From NCBI RefSeq assembly GCF_007990755.1, contig NZ_BJXA01000001.1:310001-374000 (forward strand): a stretch of 64,000 bases of DNA, written 5' to 3'. Below, piece by piece: positions 54,570 to 63,627 of this stretch. This DNA is from Nocardia ninae NBRC 108245. Its GTDB lineage: Bacteria > Actinomycetota > Actinomycetes > Mycobacteriales > Mycobacteriaceae. The position numbers and the translations under genes are program-made. The notes under the pieces are model-generated. The model saw nothing but the letters and a program-made list of their open reading frames with translations, had not been told where the DNA came from and ran no database searches. Positions within the stretch are counted from its first letter, which is position 1, and the number at the start of each line of letters is the position of its first letter.

Positions 54570-55013
54570 ATGACGACCGACCCCGCATCCGTCGACGCTG
54601 AGGCGTTGCCGAAAGCAGAGTTCGCCTTCCCCGGCCCGATCCGAGACCAACTCGTCACCGCCATCCTCGACGGTTCGAAGACCTCCACAACCGGCCTACT
54701 CGCCGACTATCAGCACTGCGGCGACCCACCGCCCGAGGTCGGCTCGCTTGCGGCAGTAGTCGACTCGTCCGACCGCCGAGTCGCGGTAATCGAAGTAACA
54801 GATGTCCGACTGACCCGCCTGGCCGACGTCGACCTCCGCCACGCCATCGACGAAGGCGAAGGTTTCACCACCCTCGCCGATTGGCGCACAGTGCATGAAA
54901 AATACTGGCACAGCCCCGAAATGCGCCGAGCACTGGACGACAACACCTTCACCGTCTCCGACGAGACCACCGTCGTCCTCCAACGCTTCCGCCTCATCAC
55001 CGACCTACGCTAG
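54570..55013 (+). CDS. ASCH domain protein
   Basis: A 147-residue protein with the ASCH beta-barrel pattern: FPGPIRDQLVTAILDGSKTS, then TTGLLADYQ, a VGSLAAVVDSSDRRVAVIEV strand pair and a late FTTLADWRTVHEKYW helix. ASCH domains bind RNA or nucleosides; the YqfB branch has amidohydrolase activity. It stands alone between the sugar porter and a convergent MFS gene. Confidence 0.85.
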   Translation: MTTDPASVDAEALPKAEFAFPGPIRDQLVTAILDGSKTSTTGLLADYQHCGDPPPEVGSLAAVVDSSDRRVAVIEVTDVRLTRLADVDLRHAIDEGEGFTTLADWRTVHEKYWHSPEMRRALDDNTFTVSDETTVVLQRFRLITDLR

Positions 55014-55143
55014 CCACACGGACCACAAGCTCCCCTACATTCCTCGACCTCGATCGTCGCGCCGGGCTGGTTGCGACGAAATACGTAGCTGGACAAGCGA
55101 TCACGAGGAATTTGTGCTGTTAGCTTCTCGGCCGATGCCACCA

Positions 55144-56574
55144 TCAATTCCTCCTGATCATCCGACCAAGGTGCCGCGTTCCCTCAGCGGCCATCCGCGG
55201 CATGGTGAGCGTTGCGACCAGGGAGGCGGCGGCTAGGCAGGCGGCGCTGGCGGCGAAACTTGCTGCGTAGCCGGCGGCTAGGGCTATGGCGCTCAGAGCG
55301 GCTAGGCCTACTGCGCCGCTGGTTTGGCGGACGGTGTTGAGGACGCCGGCGGCTAGTCCGCTGCGGTCGGGGGGCACGTTGTCGGTGGCGGCGATGGTGA
55401 GGGGGGTGAAGGCGGCGGCGGTGCCGTAGCCGAGGATGGTGCCGGATAGTAGGACTGTCCAGGGGTAGGGGGCGTCGAGTGCGATGCAGGCGGCGGTGCA
55501 GGCCAGGCCTGCGGCGCCGATCGTGCAGCACAGGATGGTGGCGTTGCGTGGTCCGAGGCGGACGTTGAGCCAGCCTGCTGATCGTGATCCGGCGACCATA
55601 GCCGCGCCGACCGGTAGGTAGCCGACTCCGGCCAGCAAAGCTGAATAGCCTTGCACGTCTTGGAGATACAGGGACAGGAGCACCGGGCTGGCGAGGAAGC
55701 CCGCGCCCAGCAGGAACATCACGGCGTTCGCGCTGCGGACGGCGCGGAGACGGAAGATGGCGGGTGGCAGGATCGGGTCCGGGGCCCAGTACGTTTGGTG
55801 GACGGCGAAGAGGCACAGCACGGCGAATCCGGCGAGTAGCGGGCCTAGCACCGTGCGGTCGGTCCAGCCGGTTGCCGCCGTGCGCATGATGGCCAGCACC
55901 ACTCCGGTGATGCCTGCGGTGACCAGCAGTGCGCCGATCACGTCCAATCGCGGTCGGGTACCTCCCGAAAGTTGCCGGGGCAGAACGAGAATCGCGCCGA
56001 TCATCCCGACCACACCTAGTGGGGCGAGGACGAAGAACACCCAGCGCCACCCCGCCAGCTGGGTGAGCAGTCCACCGATCACCGGTCCACTCGCGGCCCC
56101 TGCGGCACCGACCGCGCTCCACAGCGCCAGTGCGCGGGCGCGGGCGGCCGGCTCCACGAATGTGGTGGTCAGCATGGACAAGGTCACCGGCATCAACAGC
56201 GCGCCGCCTACCCCTTGCACCGCTCGCGCGGCCAACAGGAACGCAGGCGACGCGGCGAGACCGACGGCCACGCGCGCCACCGTGAAGATCCCCATGCCGA
56301 CGAGCATGATTCGGCGGCGCCCGAACACATCCGCGCAGCGTCCGCCGAACAGCAGGCCTCCCGCGAACGCGAGGGTGTAGGCGTTGACCGCCCACGGCAG
56401 CGCGGCGGGTGAGAACCCGAGGTCCGCGCGCAGGTCGGGCAGGGTTACCGACACGATCGTGGCGTCCATGATGACGGAGAACGATCCGATGCAGGCCAAC
56501 GCCAGGACCCACCGCTGCGGCTCCCATCGCCGGCGGTCCCCCGCCCGAGGTGCCGCCGTCGCGTTCGCGCTCAC
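55144..56574 (-). CDS. MFS transporter, DHA2 (EmrB/QacA) family
   Basis: A 476-residue, 14-helix drug-exporter-type protein: MDATIVSVTLPDLRADLGFS, CADVFGRRRIMLVG and GAAGAASGPVIGGLLTQLAG are the D1, A and C motifs. It starts with GTG at 56574, overlapping the stop of the GatC-like gene (GTGA). It forms a three-gene operon with that gene and the amidase, so it may move the amidase's substrate or product. Confidence 0.88.
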   Translation of the reverse strand: MSANATAAPRAGDRRRWEPQRWVLALACIGSFSVIMDATIVSVTLPDLRADLGFSPAALPWAVNAYTLAFAGGLLFGGRCADVFGRRRIMLVGMGIFTVARVAVGLAASPAFLLAARAVQGVGGALLMPVTLSMLTTTFVEPAARARALALWSAVGAAGAASGPVIGGLLTQLAGWRWVFFVLAPLGVVGMIGAILVLPRQLSGGTRPRLDVIGALLVTAGITGVVLAIMRTAATGWTDRTVLGPLLAGFAVLCLFAVHQTYWAPDPILPPAIFRLRAVRSANAVMFLLGAGFLASPVLLSLYLQDVQGYSALLAGVGYLPVGAAMVAGSRSAGWLNVRLGPRNATILCCTIGAAGLACTAACIALDAPYPWTVLLSGTILGYGTAAAFTPLTIAATDNVPPDRSGLAAGVLNTVRQTSGAVGLAALSAIALAAGYAASFAASAACLAAASLVATLTMPRMAAEGTRHLGRMIRRN

Positions 56575-56774
56575 CGGTCCCACTCCGCTATCCGCGCGTG
56601 CGCGTGAAACCGCAACGCCGGGTCGACGTATCGCGCAGCAGGCACGGCATACAGCGCATCGATGGCAGCGCGATACTCCGGGTAAGTGGCTGCGAGACCG
56701 GCCATCTCGGCCTCATTCGCGGGTAGTCCGGCCCCACCGAGCAGCACACGAACGGTGTCCAACGGCTCGCTCAT
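56571..56774 (-). CDS. Small AtzG/GatC-like amidase partner (67 aa)
   Basis: A 67-residue helical protein starting MSEPLDTVRVLLGGAGLP, with a pattern NEAEMAGLAATYPEYRAAID then ALYAVPAARYVDPALRF, resembling the AtzG-like/DUF4089 proteins that bind amidases the way GatC binds GatA. It overlaps the amidase stop by 4 bp (ATGA at 56771-56774) and the MFS start by 4 bp. Assignment to AtzG rests on size, context and weak pattern. Confidence 0.6.
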   Translation of the reverse strand: MSEPLDTVRVLLGGAGLPANEAEMAGLAATYPEYRAAIDALYAVPAARYVDPALRFHAHARIAEWDR

Positions 56775-58195
56775 GCCGCCACCGTCCGACAGGTCGGCGG
56801 CAGTTGCCGGTGCCATGCGGTGCGCTGCTGGAACGCCTCCCCGACTCGCAGAATCATCGCCTCACCGAACGCGGGTCCGGCAATCTGCAACGACAACGGC
56901 AAGTGACCCGCCCCGAACCCCATCGGCACCGCGAGCACCGGGTTGCCGAGCCCGTTCCAGTACGGGGTATGCACCTTCCCGAACAGCCGAGCGTCGTCCT
57001 GAAAGCCCGCCGCATCGACCAATTCGTCGAACAGCGGCGCACCGACAGCCGCCGTCGGACCGACCACCGCATCGACCCGATCGAACAGCTCACCGATCGC
57101 CTCCTGCGCCACCCGCCGGACCCGTTGCGCCTGAACGTAATCGGCTCCTGACACCAACGCCCCCTTGGCGAGCAATCCCCGAGAGGCCACGAAATAGTCG
57201 TCCCATCGCCGGGACAACACCGCACGGTGATACGCGAGCCCTTCGCAGGTCGCACTCACCACCGTCGCCACGATGACCTCCGCCCAATACGGCAGGACCA
57301 CCTCCTCGACCTCAGCACCGCACGCCACGAGAACGTCGATAGCGCAGTCGAATACACCGGCCAACTCGGGATCGGCACCGGCCGGGAAGTGCGCGCGACG
57401 CACCACTCCGACGCGCACCCCGGTCAAATCGGCAGACAGAGCTCCGAATTCACCGATCGATAGATCAGGCACGCCCGCAGAATCAGGATCGCTCGGATGC
57501 GAACCAGCGATGACCCCCAGCAACGCGGCACAGTCCGCCGCGGTCCGAGCCAGCGGACCGACCCGATCCAAGCTGTAACCCAGTGGCACACAACCAGATT
57601 TCGGCACACGACCGAAGCTCGGCATCAATCCCGTGACCCCACAGAACGCCGCGGGCATCCGAATACTGCCCGCCGTATCCGAGCCGAGCCCGCCGAGGAA
57701 CATCCCCGCCGCGACCCCACTGGCCGTACCGGAACTGGACCCACCCGCCCAACGGCTCGGATCCCACGGATTACGCGGCAGCGGAAACGGTTCCGTGGAA
57801 TTCGGTACGCCACAACCGAACTCCATCGTCGTCGTCTTGCCGGTGATGATCGCCCCGGCCTGCCGCAATCTGGCGACCACCGGCGCATCCCGGCCCGCCG
57901 CCCACGCACGATCGTGCACCACGCTCTGCGCCGTCGTATCACCATCGGCCACCGCGACGGTGTCTTTCACCGCGACGGGTATGCCGTGCAGCACGCCGCG
58001 ATCGACACCACGCGCCCGCTCCTGGTCCGCACGCCGGGCCTGCTGCCTGGCCTGCTCGTCGAACCGCGAAAGGTAGACACCCAGTTCGTCCCGATCGGCC
58101 CGCGCGATCGCGGACTCGACCAGCGCGACACTGCTCGTCTCCCCCGCACGTAGCGCGAGAGCAGCTTCGGTAATGGAATACGGCTCGTCCGACAA
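56771..58195 (-). CDS. Amidase signature family protein
   Basis: A 474-residue hydrolase. The Ser-cisSer-Lys triad is present: Lys in GIPVAVKDTVA, cis-Ser in GGSSSGTASG and the nucleophile in GLGSDTAGSIRMPAAFCG. Similar enzymes act on allophanate-, urea- or aryl-amide-type substrates. The start is a TTG at 58195, decided by GGAGGG (58203-58208) 7 bases upstream; the longer reading would start at another TTG inside the promoter. A possible iron-box-like sequence lies just upstream. Confidence 0.9.
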   Translation of the reverse strand: MSDEPYSITEAALALRAGETSSVALVESAIARADRDELGVYLSRFDEQARQQARRADQERARGVDRGVLHGIPVAVKDTVAVADGDTTAQSVVHDRAWAAGRDAPVVARLRQAGAIITGKTTTMEFGCGVPNSTEPFPLPRNPWDPSRWAGGSSSGTASGVAAGMFLGGLGSDTAGSIRMPAAFCGVTGLMPSFGRVPKSGCVPLGYSLDRVGPLARTAADCAALLGVIAGSHPSDPDSAGVPDLSIGEFGALSADLTGVRVGVVRRAHFPAGADPELAGVFDCAIDVLVACGAEVEEVVLPYWAEVIVATVVSATCEGLAYHRAVLSRRWDDYFVASRGLLAKGALVSGADYVQAQRVRRVAQEAIGELFDRVDAVVGPTAAVGAPLFDELVDAAGFQDDARLFGKVHTPYWNGLGNPVLAVPMGFGAGHLPLSLQIAGPAFGEAMILRVGEAFQQRTAWHRQLPPTCRTVAA

Positions 58196-58219
58196 AGTCT
58201 CACCCTCCGAGTTGATCAG

Positions 58220-58238
58220 CAAACTTAGGCTTACCTTG
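58220..58238. promoter_or_regulatory. Possible iron-box-like sequence
   Basis: The 19 bases around TTAGGCTTACCTTG match the right two thirds of the IdeR/DmdR consensus (TTAGGTTAGGCTAACCTAA) at 12 of 19 positions; the left arm is poor. It lies between the amidase and MerR genes. Confidence 0.3.
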
Positions 58239-58243
58239 CCTGT

Positions 58244-58257
58244 TCAACCCGGGTTGA
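58244..58257. promoter_or_regulatory. MerR operator palindrome
   Basis: TCAACCCGGGTTGA is a perfect 14-bp dyad 15 bp before the MerR start, followed by GGTCAA, like operators of several MerR-family regulators. Confidence 0.6.
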
Positions 58258-58271
58258 GGTCAACTGGAAGA

Positions 58272-58667
58272 ATGCCGCAGCTGACACCGATCGCCACCGT
58301 CGTAGACCACTTCGACATCCCCCTATCCACGCTGCACTACTGGGAGCGCCGCGGACTGCTCACCGCCCACCGCCGCGGCGGCCGCCGCTGCTACGACCAG
58401 GACCAGCTCTACCGCATCGCGTTGATCAAGCAATGGCAGACCACCGGCCTGCTCAGCCTCGACGAGATCGCCACCTTGCTCGCCGCCCGCTCCACCACCG
58501 ACGATTGGCGCGCCACCGTCCACGCGCACATGTCCGCCATCGACACCCGCATGCACGAACTCGAAACCGCACGGCGGTACCTGCATTGGCTGCTCACCTG
58601 CCCGCACGACGGCGAACTGGAGCGCTGCCCGAACTACCGATCGTCAGTGGCCCTCCCGCAAGACTGA
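58272..58667 (+). CDS. MerR family transcriptional regulator
   Basis: A 131-residue regulator with a MerR HTH-wing: HFDIPLSTLHYWERRGLLTA, then HRRGGRRCYDQDQLYRIALI and a coiled-coil dimer helix ending ARRYLHWLLTCPHDGELERC. The Cys near the C-terminus (CPHDGELERCPNY) could bind metal or a thiol signal. It is divergent from the amidase operon and probably controls it. Confidence 0.88.
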   Translation: MPQLTPIATVVDHFDIPLSTLHYWERRGLLTAHRRGGRRCYDQDQLYRIALIKQWQTTGLLSLDEIATLLAARSTTDDWRATVHAHMSAIDTRMHELETARRYLHWLLTCPHDGELERCPNYRSSVALPQD

Positions 58668-58817
58668 CCGCTGCCGCGAAGCTGCTGGAGCGGCGGCATT
58701 GTGGTAGTTATCGGATTCATGGCATGGCGCGACAGCGATCAGCGGACAATTCCGCTGGTGGCAGACCGGCTACCGTGCCGACGACGTCACCACCGGATGC
58801 GAATAGATGGGCAGGTC

Positions 58818-59378
58818 ATGGAGATCAGTGAGTTCTTGGCACGCAAGTTGCAGCGCCGATTCGAGACGTTCGACTTCGACGGGGACGGCCGGGTCGAGCG
58901 CAGCGATTTCGAGAACTCGGCGCGCGCGCTGGCCGCGGAGTTCGGCCATGAGCCGGATTCGCCTGCCGCACAAGAGTTGCTGCGGCTGAGCCTGCAACTG
59001 TGGGGCCGCCTGGCCTCGGCCGGCGATGTGAACATCGACGGCTCGGTCGATCTCGCCGAGTACAAGGAGGCATTCGCCGAGGGCCTGCTGGTGACCGAGG
59101 AATCATTCGAGCAGGGCTACCGCCCGTTCCTCGAGACGATCATGACGATCTCCGACGTGGACGGCGACGGCAAACTCAACGCCGAGGAGTACGCTCGCTG
59201 GACCGGCGCCCTCATGCACCTGCCTGCCGACGACGCCCGCGAATGCCACCGCAGACTCGACACCGACGGCGACGGCTTCGTCACCACCGATGATCTGCTC
59301 CAGGCGATCCACGACTACTACTTCGACGAGAACCCGGAAGGTGTCGGCAGCTGGCTGCTCGGCAAACTCCCCGGCTGA
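58818..59378 (+). CDS. EF-hand calcium-binding protein (calerythrin-like)
   Basis: A 186-residue cytosolic protein with four EF-hand loops: D19-D30 (DFDGDGRVERSD), D70-E81 (DVNIDGSVDLAE), D113-E124 (DVDGDGKLNAEE) and D148-D159 (DTDGDGFVTTDD). All have acidic residues at positions 1, 3 and 5 or the allowed Asn. The spacing matches the calerythrin/sarcoplasmic type of actinobacteria, thought to buffer calcium. The ATG at 58818 follows GGGCAGG; one at 58797 is possible. Confidence 0.92.
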   Translation: MEISEFLARKLQRRFETFDFDGDGRVERSDFENSARALAAEFGHEPDSPAAQELLRLSLQLWGRLASAGDVNIDGSVDLAEYKEAFAEGLLVTEESFEQGYRPFLETIMTISDVDGDGKLNAEEYARWTGALMHLPADDARECHRRLDTDGDGFVTTDDLLQAIHDYYFDENPEGVGSWLLGKLPG

Positions 59379-59885
59379 CAACACGTTTCGACACAACACC
59401 ACACGGGCGATAGTCGCAATCCACTGTACGACACAAGATTGCGACGCCCACGGTCGATCGGGTGGGAAATTCGGGATCGACAGACGCTTTCTACACGGGC
59501 GGCCCTGCTTCCCATAACGCGTATTACCTGGCTACCCAGCCGCCGATCGGGGCGTCGGACCCACGTCGCCCCTAACTTGCCGGAGTCGCCTGGGTAACGG
59601 CTGAGCTGCATCGATGAGAGGCACGGCGCCCAGCGAACGGGCCCGTCAACTTTCGACGTGATCAAGCATGATCAGCACGTGATATGACCGTGATCGGCTG
59701 CGATTTGCCAGTTAACGCAACCTGAACTCAATTTTAGAAAGCGACTCAGGGGTCGTCTATTGCGCCGACACGTTCTACCTTGGACCTAGATCTACTACCA
59801 GTGATACCGACCGGACCGGCCGCGATGCCGAAAACTGAATTATCGCTGCGAATTTCGTTCGGGAGAGCTTTTATAGGAGTTCGAC
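59379..59885. other. Intergenic region without a supported gene
   Basis: About 500 bp. Around 59658-59685 there is an irregular cluster of TGATCA/GTGATC words (TGATCAAGCATGATCA and nearby copies) that could be protein sites. The last ~180 bp are comparatively AT-rich and should hold the promoter of the gene at 59886. Confidence 0.45.
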
Positions 59886-60197
59886 ATGGCGCTCTACTGC
59901 ACCGAGTGGTCTATCACCAGTGATATCAGTCCGGAATGTGCGTCTCGCGTCGCCGAGCATGGACGGACGCCGTGGCGGCTCAGCTGGCTGCCCGATCGGG
60001 CGCTCACCCGCGAACAAGCCAGAGCCGGAATGGAACTCGACGAGTTGCTGAGCGACCCGGAAAACGTGCACGACTACGCCGCCATGGCGCGAGCAGACCA
60101 GTGCGCGGGCACGATCGGAATGTTGCGCGCTCACGTAGTGATTCTGCTGGCGCGACGCATGGCGGCTCGGCTTCCGGTGGCGGTCAGCGCGCACTGA
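59886..60197 (+). CDS. Conserved hypothetical protein (103 aa)
   Basis: A 103-residue, probably cytosolic protein that I do not recognise. It begins MALYCTEWSITSDISPECAS and has a tryptophan-rich WRLSWLPD segment, an acidic helix LDELLSDPENVHDYAAMARA and a C-terminal Arg/Ala helix. ATAGGAGTTCGAC gives a good ribosome site. Its stop abuts the convergent CoA-transferase stop. Confidence 0.65.
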   Translation: MALYCTEWSITSDISPECASRVAEHGRTPWRLSWLPDRALTREQARAGMELDELLSDPENVHDYAAMARADQCAGTIGMLRAHVVILLARRMAARLPVAVSAH

Positions 60198-61370
60198 TCA
60201 TCGCTGCGCCGAACAGTTGTCGTCCAGCCAGGCCAGAACGCGATCGGTGCCCGAACCGAGCTCGGGTGGCGGCGTGGTGTATCGAACCGGGTTGCGCGAC
60301 AACGTGATCGGATTGGCGACCAAGGGTGGCATATCAGCGCTACCCGAGGGGATGCGCGGCTCGAGCCCGAGCCGATCGGCGAGCGCGAACGCCCCTGCCA
60401 TATCGTTCACCGGCCCACACGGAACGCCGAGCGGGGTGAGCAGCGCTTCCCATTCCGCGGCGGGCCGGGTCACCAGGATTTCGCCGAGCGCCGCCGCCAG
60501 CACCTCGACGTGCTCGACACGCGCGGTGTTGTCGGTGAAGCGCGGGTCGTCGGCCAGGTGGTCGGCGCCGATCGCCCGGCACAACGTGCCGAATTGCCCG
60601 TCGCTGCCCACCGCCACGGCGAGTGGCCGGTCGGCGGTCGGAAACACCTCGTACGGCGCGATGGACGGATGCCGGTTACCCATGATGGTCGGCACCACGC
60701 CGGCCAGGGCGTAGGCCGTACTCTGGTTCACCATGCCCGCCAGCAGGCTGGACAGCAGATTCACCTCGACCAGCTGTCCTTCCCCGGTCGCGTCCCGATG
60801 CCGCAGTGCCGCAAGCACTCCCACCGTCGCATGTAGGCCCGCGAGGACGTCGACCACCGCCACACCGGTCTTCGTCGGCTCCCCTTCTCCTGGCCCCGTG
60901 ATGCTCATCAGCCCGCCCGCCGCCTGCACCAGCAGGTCGTAGCCGGGCAGTTCCGCACCCTTGCCCCCGCCGAACGCGGACAGGGAACAGTAGACGGCCC
61001 GCGGATTCAACTCCCGCACATCCGTGTACGACAGGCCGAACTTCGCCATCGTCCCCGGACGGAAGTTCTCGACCACGATGTCGGCCCGCCGCACCAGCTC
61101 CCGCGCGTAGCGCTGCCCCTCATCGCTGCCCAGATCGAGCGTGACCGACGTCTTGTTCCGGTTCACCGACTGGAAATAGGTCGCCTGCCCAGCCACGAAC
61201 GGCGGCCCCCACCCCCGCGTGTCGTCCCCCGCGCCCGGCCGCTCCACCTTGATGACCTCGGCACCCAGATCGGCCAACAGCATGGTCAGATAGGGCGCGG
61301 CGAGAATCCTGCCGAAGTCCGCGACCACAATTCCCGACAGCGCCCCCGGCGTCCGCTTCTCATCCGTCAT
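60198..61370 (-). CDS. CaiB/BaiF family CoA-transferase
   Basis: A 390-residue type III CoA-transferase. Family segments are VVADFGRILAAPYLTMLLAD, LGAEVIKVERPGAGDDTRGW, NRNKTSVTLDL, VVENFRPGTMAKFGL, GYDLLVQAAGGLMSITG and a C-terminal GSDGQFGTLCRAIG. It should transfer CoA between carboxylic acids. The ATG at 61370 follows GGAGTGACGGGT. No beta-oxidation gene lies next to it, so the acid is unknown. Confidence 0.9.
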   Translation of the reverse strand: MTDEKRTPGALSGIVVADFGRILAAPYLTMLLADLGAEVIKVERPGAGDDTRGWGPPFVAGQATYFQSVNRNKTSVTLDLGSDEGQRYARELVRRADIVVENFRPGTMAKFGLSYTDVRELNPRAVYCSLSAFGGGKGAELPGYDLLVQAAGGLMSITGPGEGEPTKTGVAVVDVLAGLHATVGVLAALRHRDATGEGQLVEVNLLSSLLAGMVNQSTAYALAGVVPTIMGNRHPSIAPYEVFPTADRPLAVAVGSDGQFGTLCRAIGADHLADDPRFTDNTARVEHVEVLAAALGEILVTRPAAEWEALLTPLGVPCGPVNDMAGAFALADRLGLEPRIPSGSADMPPLVANPITLSRNPVRYTTPPPELGSGTDRVLAWLDDNCSAQR

Positions 61371-61557
61371 ACCCGTCACTCCATCACGGGGCGCGCCGGT
61401 CACCGAAGGCAGGACCGCAGGACACGGCCGGAGACGCCGATTCCGTCCAGCTGGAACATTGATCGGCGATACATTTGAAATGGTCCCAGCCGAGTGCTGT
61501 GCGGGCTCGGCGTGTTCGGAAAAGGATCTCCCGGAGCACAGACGGAAGGGCTCTGTC

Positions 61558-63627
61558 ATGCACCACGTCAAGGCACTGCGGACCGGGCGCCGGAGCGGGT
61601 CGCTCTTCGAATTCGCGGCAGTGTGGGTGGTCCTCCTGCTGCTCCTCGCCACCGGGTGCGCGTCCACACCGAGCGACACGGCGTTCCGGTTCGAGGTGCG
61701 CGAAGGCCTGAACCAGAACTACTTCCTGCGCGAGGACAAGACCGCGGCGCATCTGCTGCTGCGCTCGGGCCGCAATCCGCGCATCGTGGCGGCGTTTCCG
61801 GCCGGGAACAGCGGCACCGGGGTCTGGTTCGGGCCGATCGCCGCCGCAGCGGACTGGGTGCTGGACGCACCGCCGAAGGCGAAGGCGTCCAACGATTCTC
61901 AGGGGCGCCCACGGCACGGGATCGAGTTCGATACCTCCATCAGCGCGCCGACGTTGATACCGAAGCAGGCCGTTCTGTCCAATGTTCGGGTCCTGCGCGA
62001 CTACGACCAGTACGCGCTCGTGCCCACCGAGCTCGTGGTCGCGCCGACCATTGCCGGCAACACGGTGACGTGGGCACGGGATCGTCTCGACGGCGCGCCC
62101 GGATACCAGCTCCGTCTCGAGGTCATCGACGGGTCGGTGGCCCCGAACGGGGCGATTACCGCAGGGCCCGACGGCCGAATCGCACTGCGCGTCACCGCAA
62201 TGACCGGCGACACCCCGTTGACGCCGCTGTCCGGATCCGAACTGTTCAACGGCCGTGAGCGCAAGCTCGACGGCGCGAAGAACACGCTCACCTTCCTCAG
62301 CTACCGCGAGAAGTTCCTCGCCGGATCGTGGCGCTTCAACACCTATTTCGGCCGCGACACCCTCATCTCGATGATGCTGCTGAAGCCGGTGCTGGCACCC
62401 GAGGCGATCGAAGCGGGCATTCGTTCCGTACTGACTCGGCTCGGGCCCGAGGGGCAGGTCGCGCACGAGGAGTCGCTGTCGGAGTACGCGGTGCTCATGA
62501 ACAAGCGCAAGAGCGGAACTCTCAGTGGTGCGCCGATTTTCGACTACAACATGGTCGACGAGAACTATCTGCTCGCCCCGGTTGCCGCCGCCCATCTGCT
62601 CGACGACCCGGCCGGCGCCGAACGGGCGTCCGCCTATCTACGTGCGCCGCTGGACAACTCGACCGTGTTGCTCGGTCAAGCGTTGGTGCGCAACCTGCGA
62701 CTCGTCACGTCGACCACGGCGGCCTTCGCCGACGAGCCTCGATACGGCAACTTGATCGCCCTGCAGCCCGGTCGCGACTCGGGCGAATGGCGGGACAGCG
62801 GAATCGGTCTCGGCGGCGGCCGGTACCCCTACGACGTCAACGCCATCCTCGCGCCCGCCGCGCTCGAAGCGACCGCGCGGCTGCTCGACCACGGGGTACT
62901 CGATCCCTTCCTGACCGCCGACGATCGGCTGGAACTGTCCTTCGCCGGCGCGGCCGCGAAAACCTGGCGAGCCGAGGCCCCGCGACTGTTCACCGTGACC
63001 CGCGACGCCGAACAGGCCAGGGCCGCCGTCGATTCCTACGCCGGAAAGATCGGTGTCACCGCACAAGACGCGCTCGCCTCGATCGACAACAACCCGATCA
63101 CCTTCCCCGCCATCGCCTTGGACGCCAACGGCGCACCGATACCGATCACGCACTCCGACGACACGTTCGACCTGCTGTTCGGCGCACCGCCGCCCGAGAT
63201 CCTCGACAAGCAGGTGAGCGCCATGTTCCGCCCCTTCCCACTCGGCTTGATCACCGAAGCCGGGTTGGTCGTGGCGAATCCGGTCTTCGCCGACCCCGCC
63301 CTGCAATCCCAGTTCACCAACCACGACTACCACGGCACCGTGGTCTGGTCCTGGGTGCAGGCCGCACTCGCCAGCGGTCTCGCTCGCCAACTCGACCGCA
63401 CCGACCTACCCCAGCCGGTCCGAGACCGGCTGGTGAGCGCCCAGCGCACCCTGTGGGAGGCGATCAAGGCTGCCGAGTCGATGGCCAACTCCGAACTGTG
63501 GAGCTGGCGCTTCGACAACGGCCGCTATCGCGTCGCACCCTTCGGTGCCAGCGAAGCCGATGTCACCGAATCCAATGCGGCACAGCTCTGGAGCAGCGTC
63601 TACTTGGCCGTCACTCCCCCGTCGTGA
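61558..63627 (+). CDS. Large lipoprotein, possible six-hairpin glycosidase-like fold
   Basis: A 689-residue exported protein. The signal ends in the lipobox ATGC near residue 33. An N-terminal beta-rich domain of about 210 residues precedes a helical part with FNTYFGRDTLISMMLLKPVL, DYNMVDENYLLAPVAAAHLL, PYDVNAILAPAALEATARLL and NHDYHGTVVWSWVQAALASG. That layout recalls the (alpha/alpha)6 barrel of glycogen-debranching and glucoamylase-like enzymes, but I cannot name the family or its acids. GGAAGGG precedes the ATG. It overlaps the convergent P450 by 17 bp. Confidence 0.65.
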   Translation: MHHVKALRTGRRSGSLFEFAAVWVVLLLLLATGCASTPSDTAFRFEVREGLNQNYFLREDKTAAHLLLRSGRNPRIVAAFPAGNSGTGVWFGPIAAAADWVLDAPPKAKASNDSQGRPRHGIEFDTSISAPTLIPKQAVLSNVRVLRDYDQYALVPTELVVAPTIAGNTVTWARDRLDGAPGYQLRLEVIDGSVAPNGAITAGPDGRIALRVTAMTGDTPLTPLSGSELFNGRERKLDGAKNTLTFLSYREKFLAGSWRFNTYFGRDTLISMMLLKPVLAPEAIEAGIRSVLTRLGPEGQVAHEESLSEYAVLMNKRKSGTLSGAPIFDYNMVDENYLLAPVAAAHLLDDPAGAERASAYLRAPLDNSTVLLGQALVRNLRLVTSTTAAFADEPRYGNLIALQPGRDSGEWRDSGIGLGGGRYPYDVNAILAPAALEATARLLDHGVLDPFLTADDRLELSFAGAAAKTWRAEAPRLFTVTRDAEQARAAVDSYAGKIGVTAQDALASIDNNPITFPAIALDANGAPIPITHSDDTFDLLFGAPPPEILDKQVSAMFRPFPLGLITEAGLVVANPVFADPALQSQFTNHDYHGTVVWSWVQAALASGLARQLDRTDLPQPVRDRLVSAQRTLWEAIKAAESMANSELWSWRFDNGRYRVAPFGASEADVTESNAAQLWSSVYLAVTPPS

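Noticed and set aside
59658-59685. Attachment site or origin suggested by TGATCA words
   Set aside because: The words are short, irregular and without an integrase, DnaA boxes or flanking duplication.
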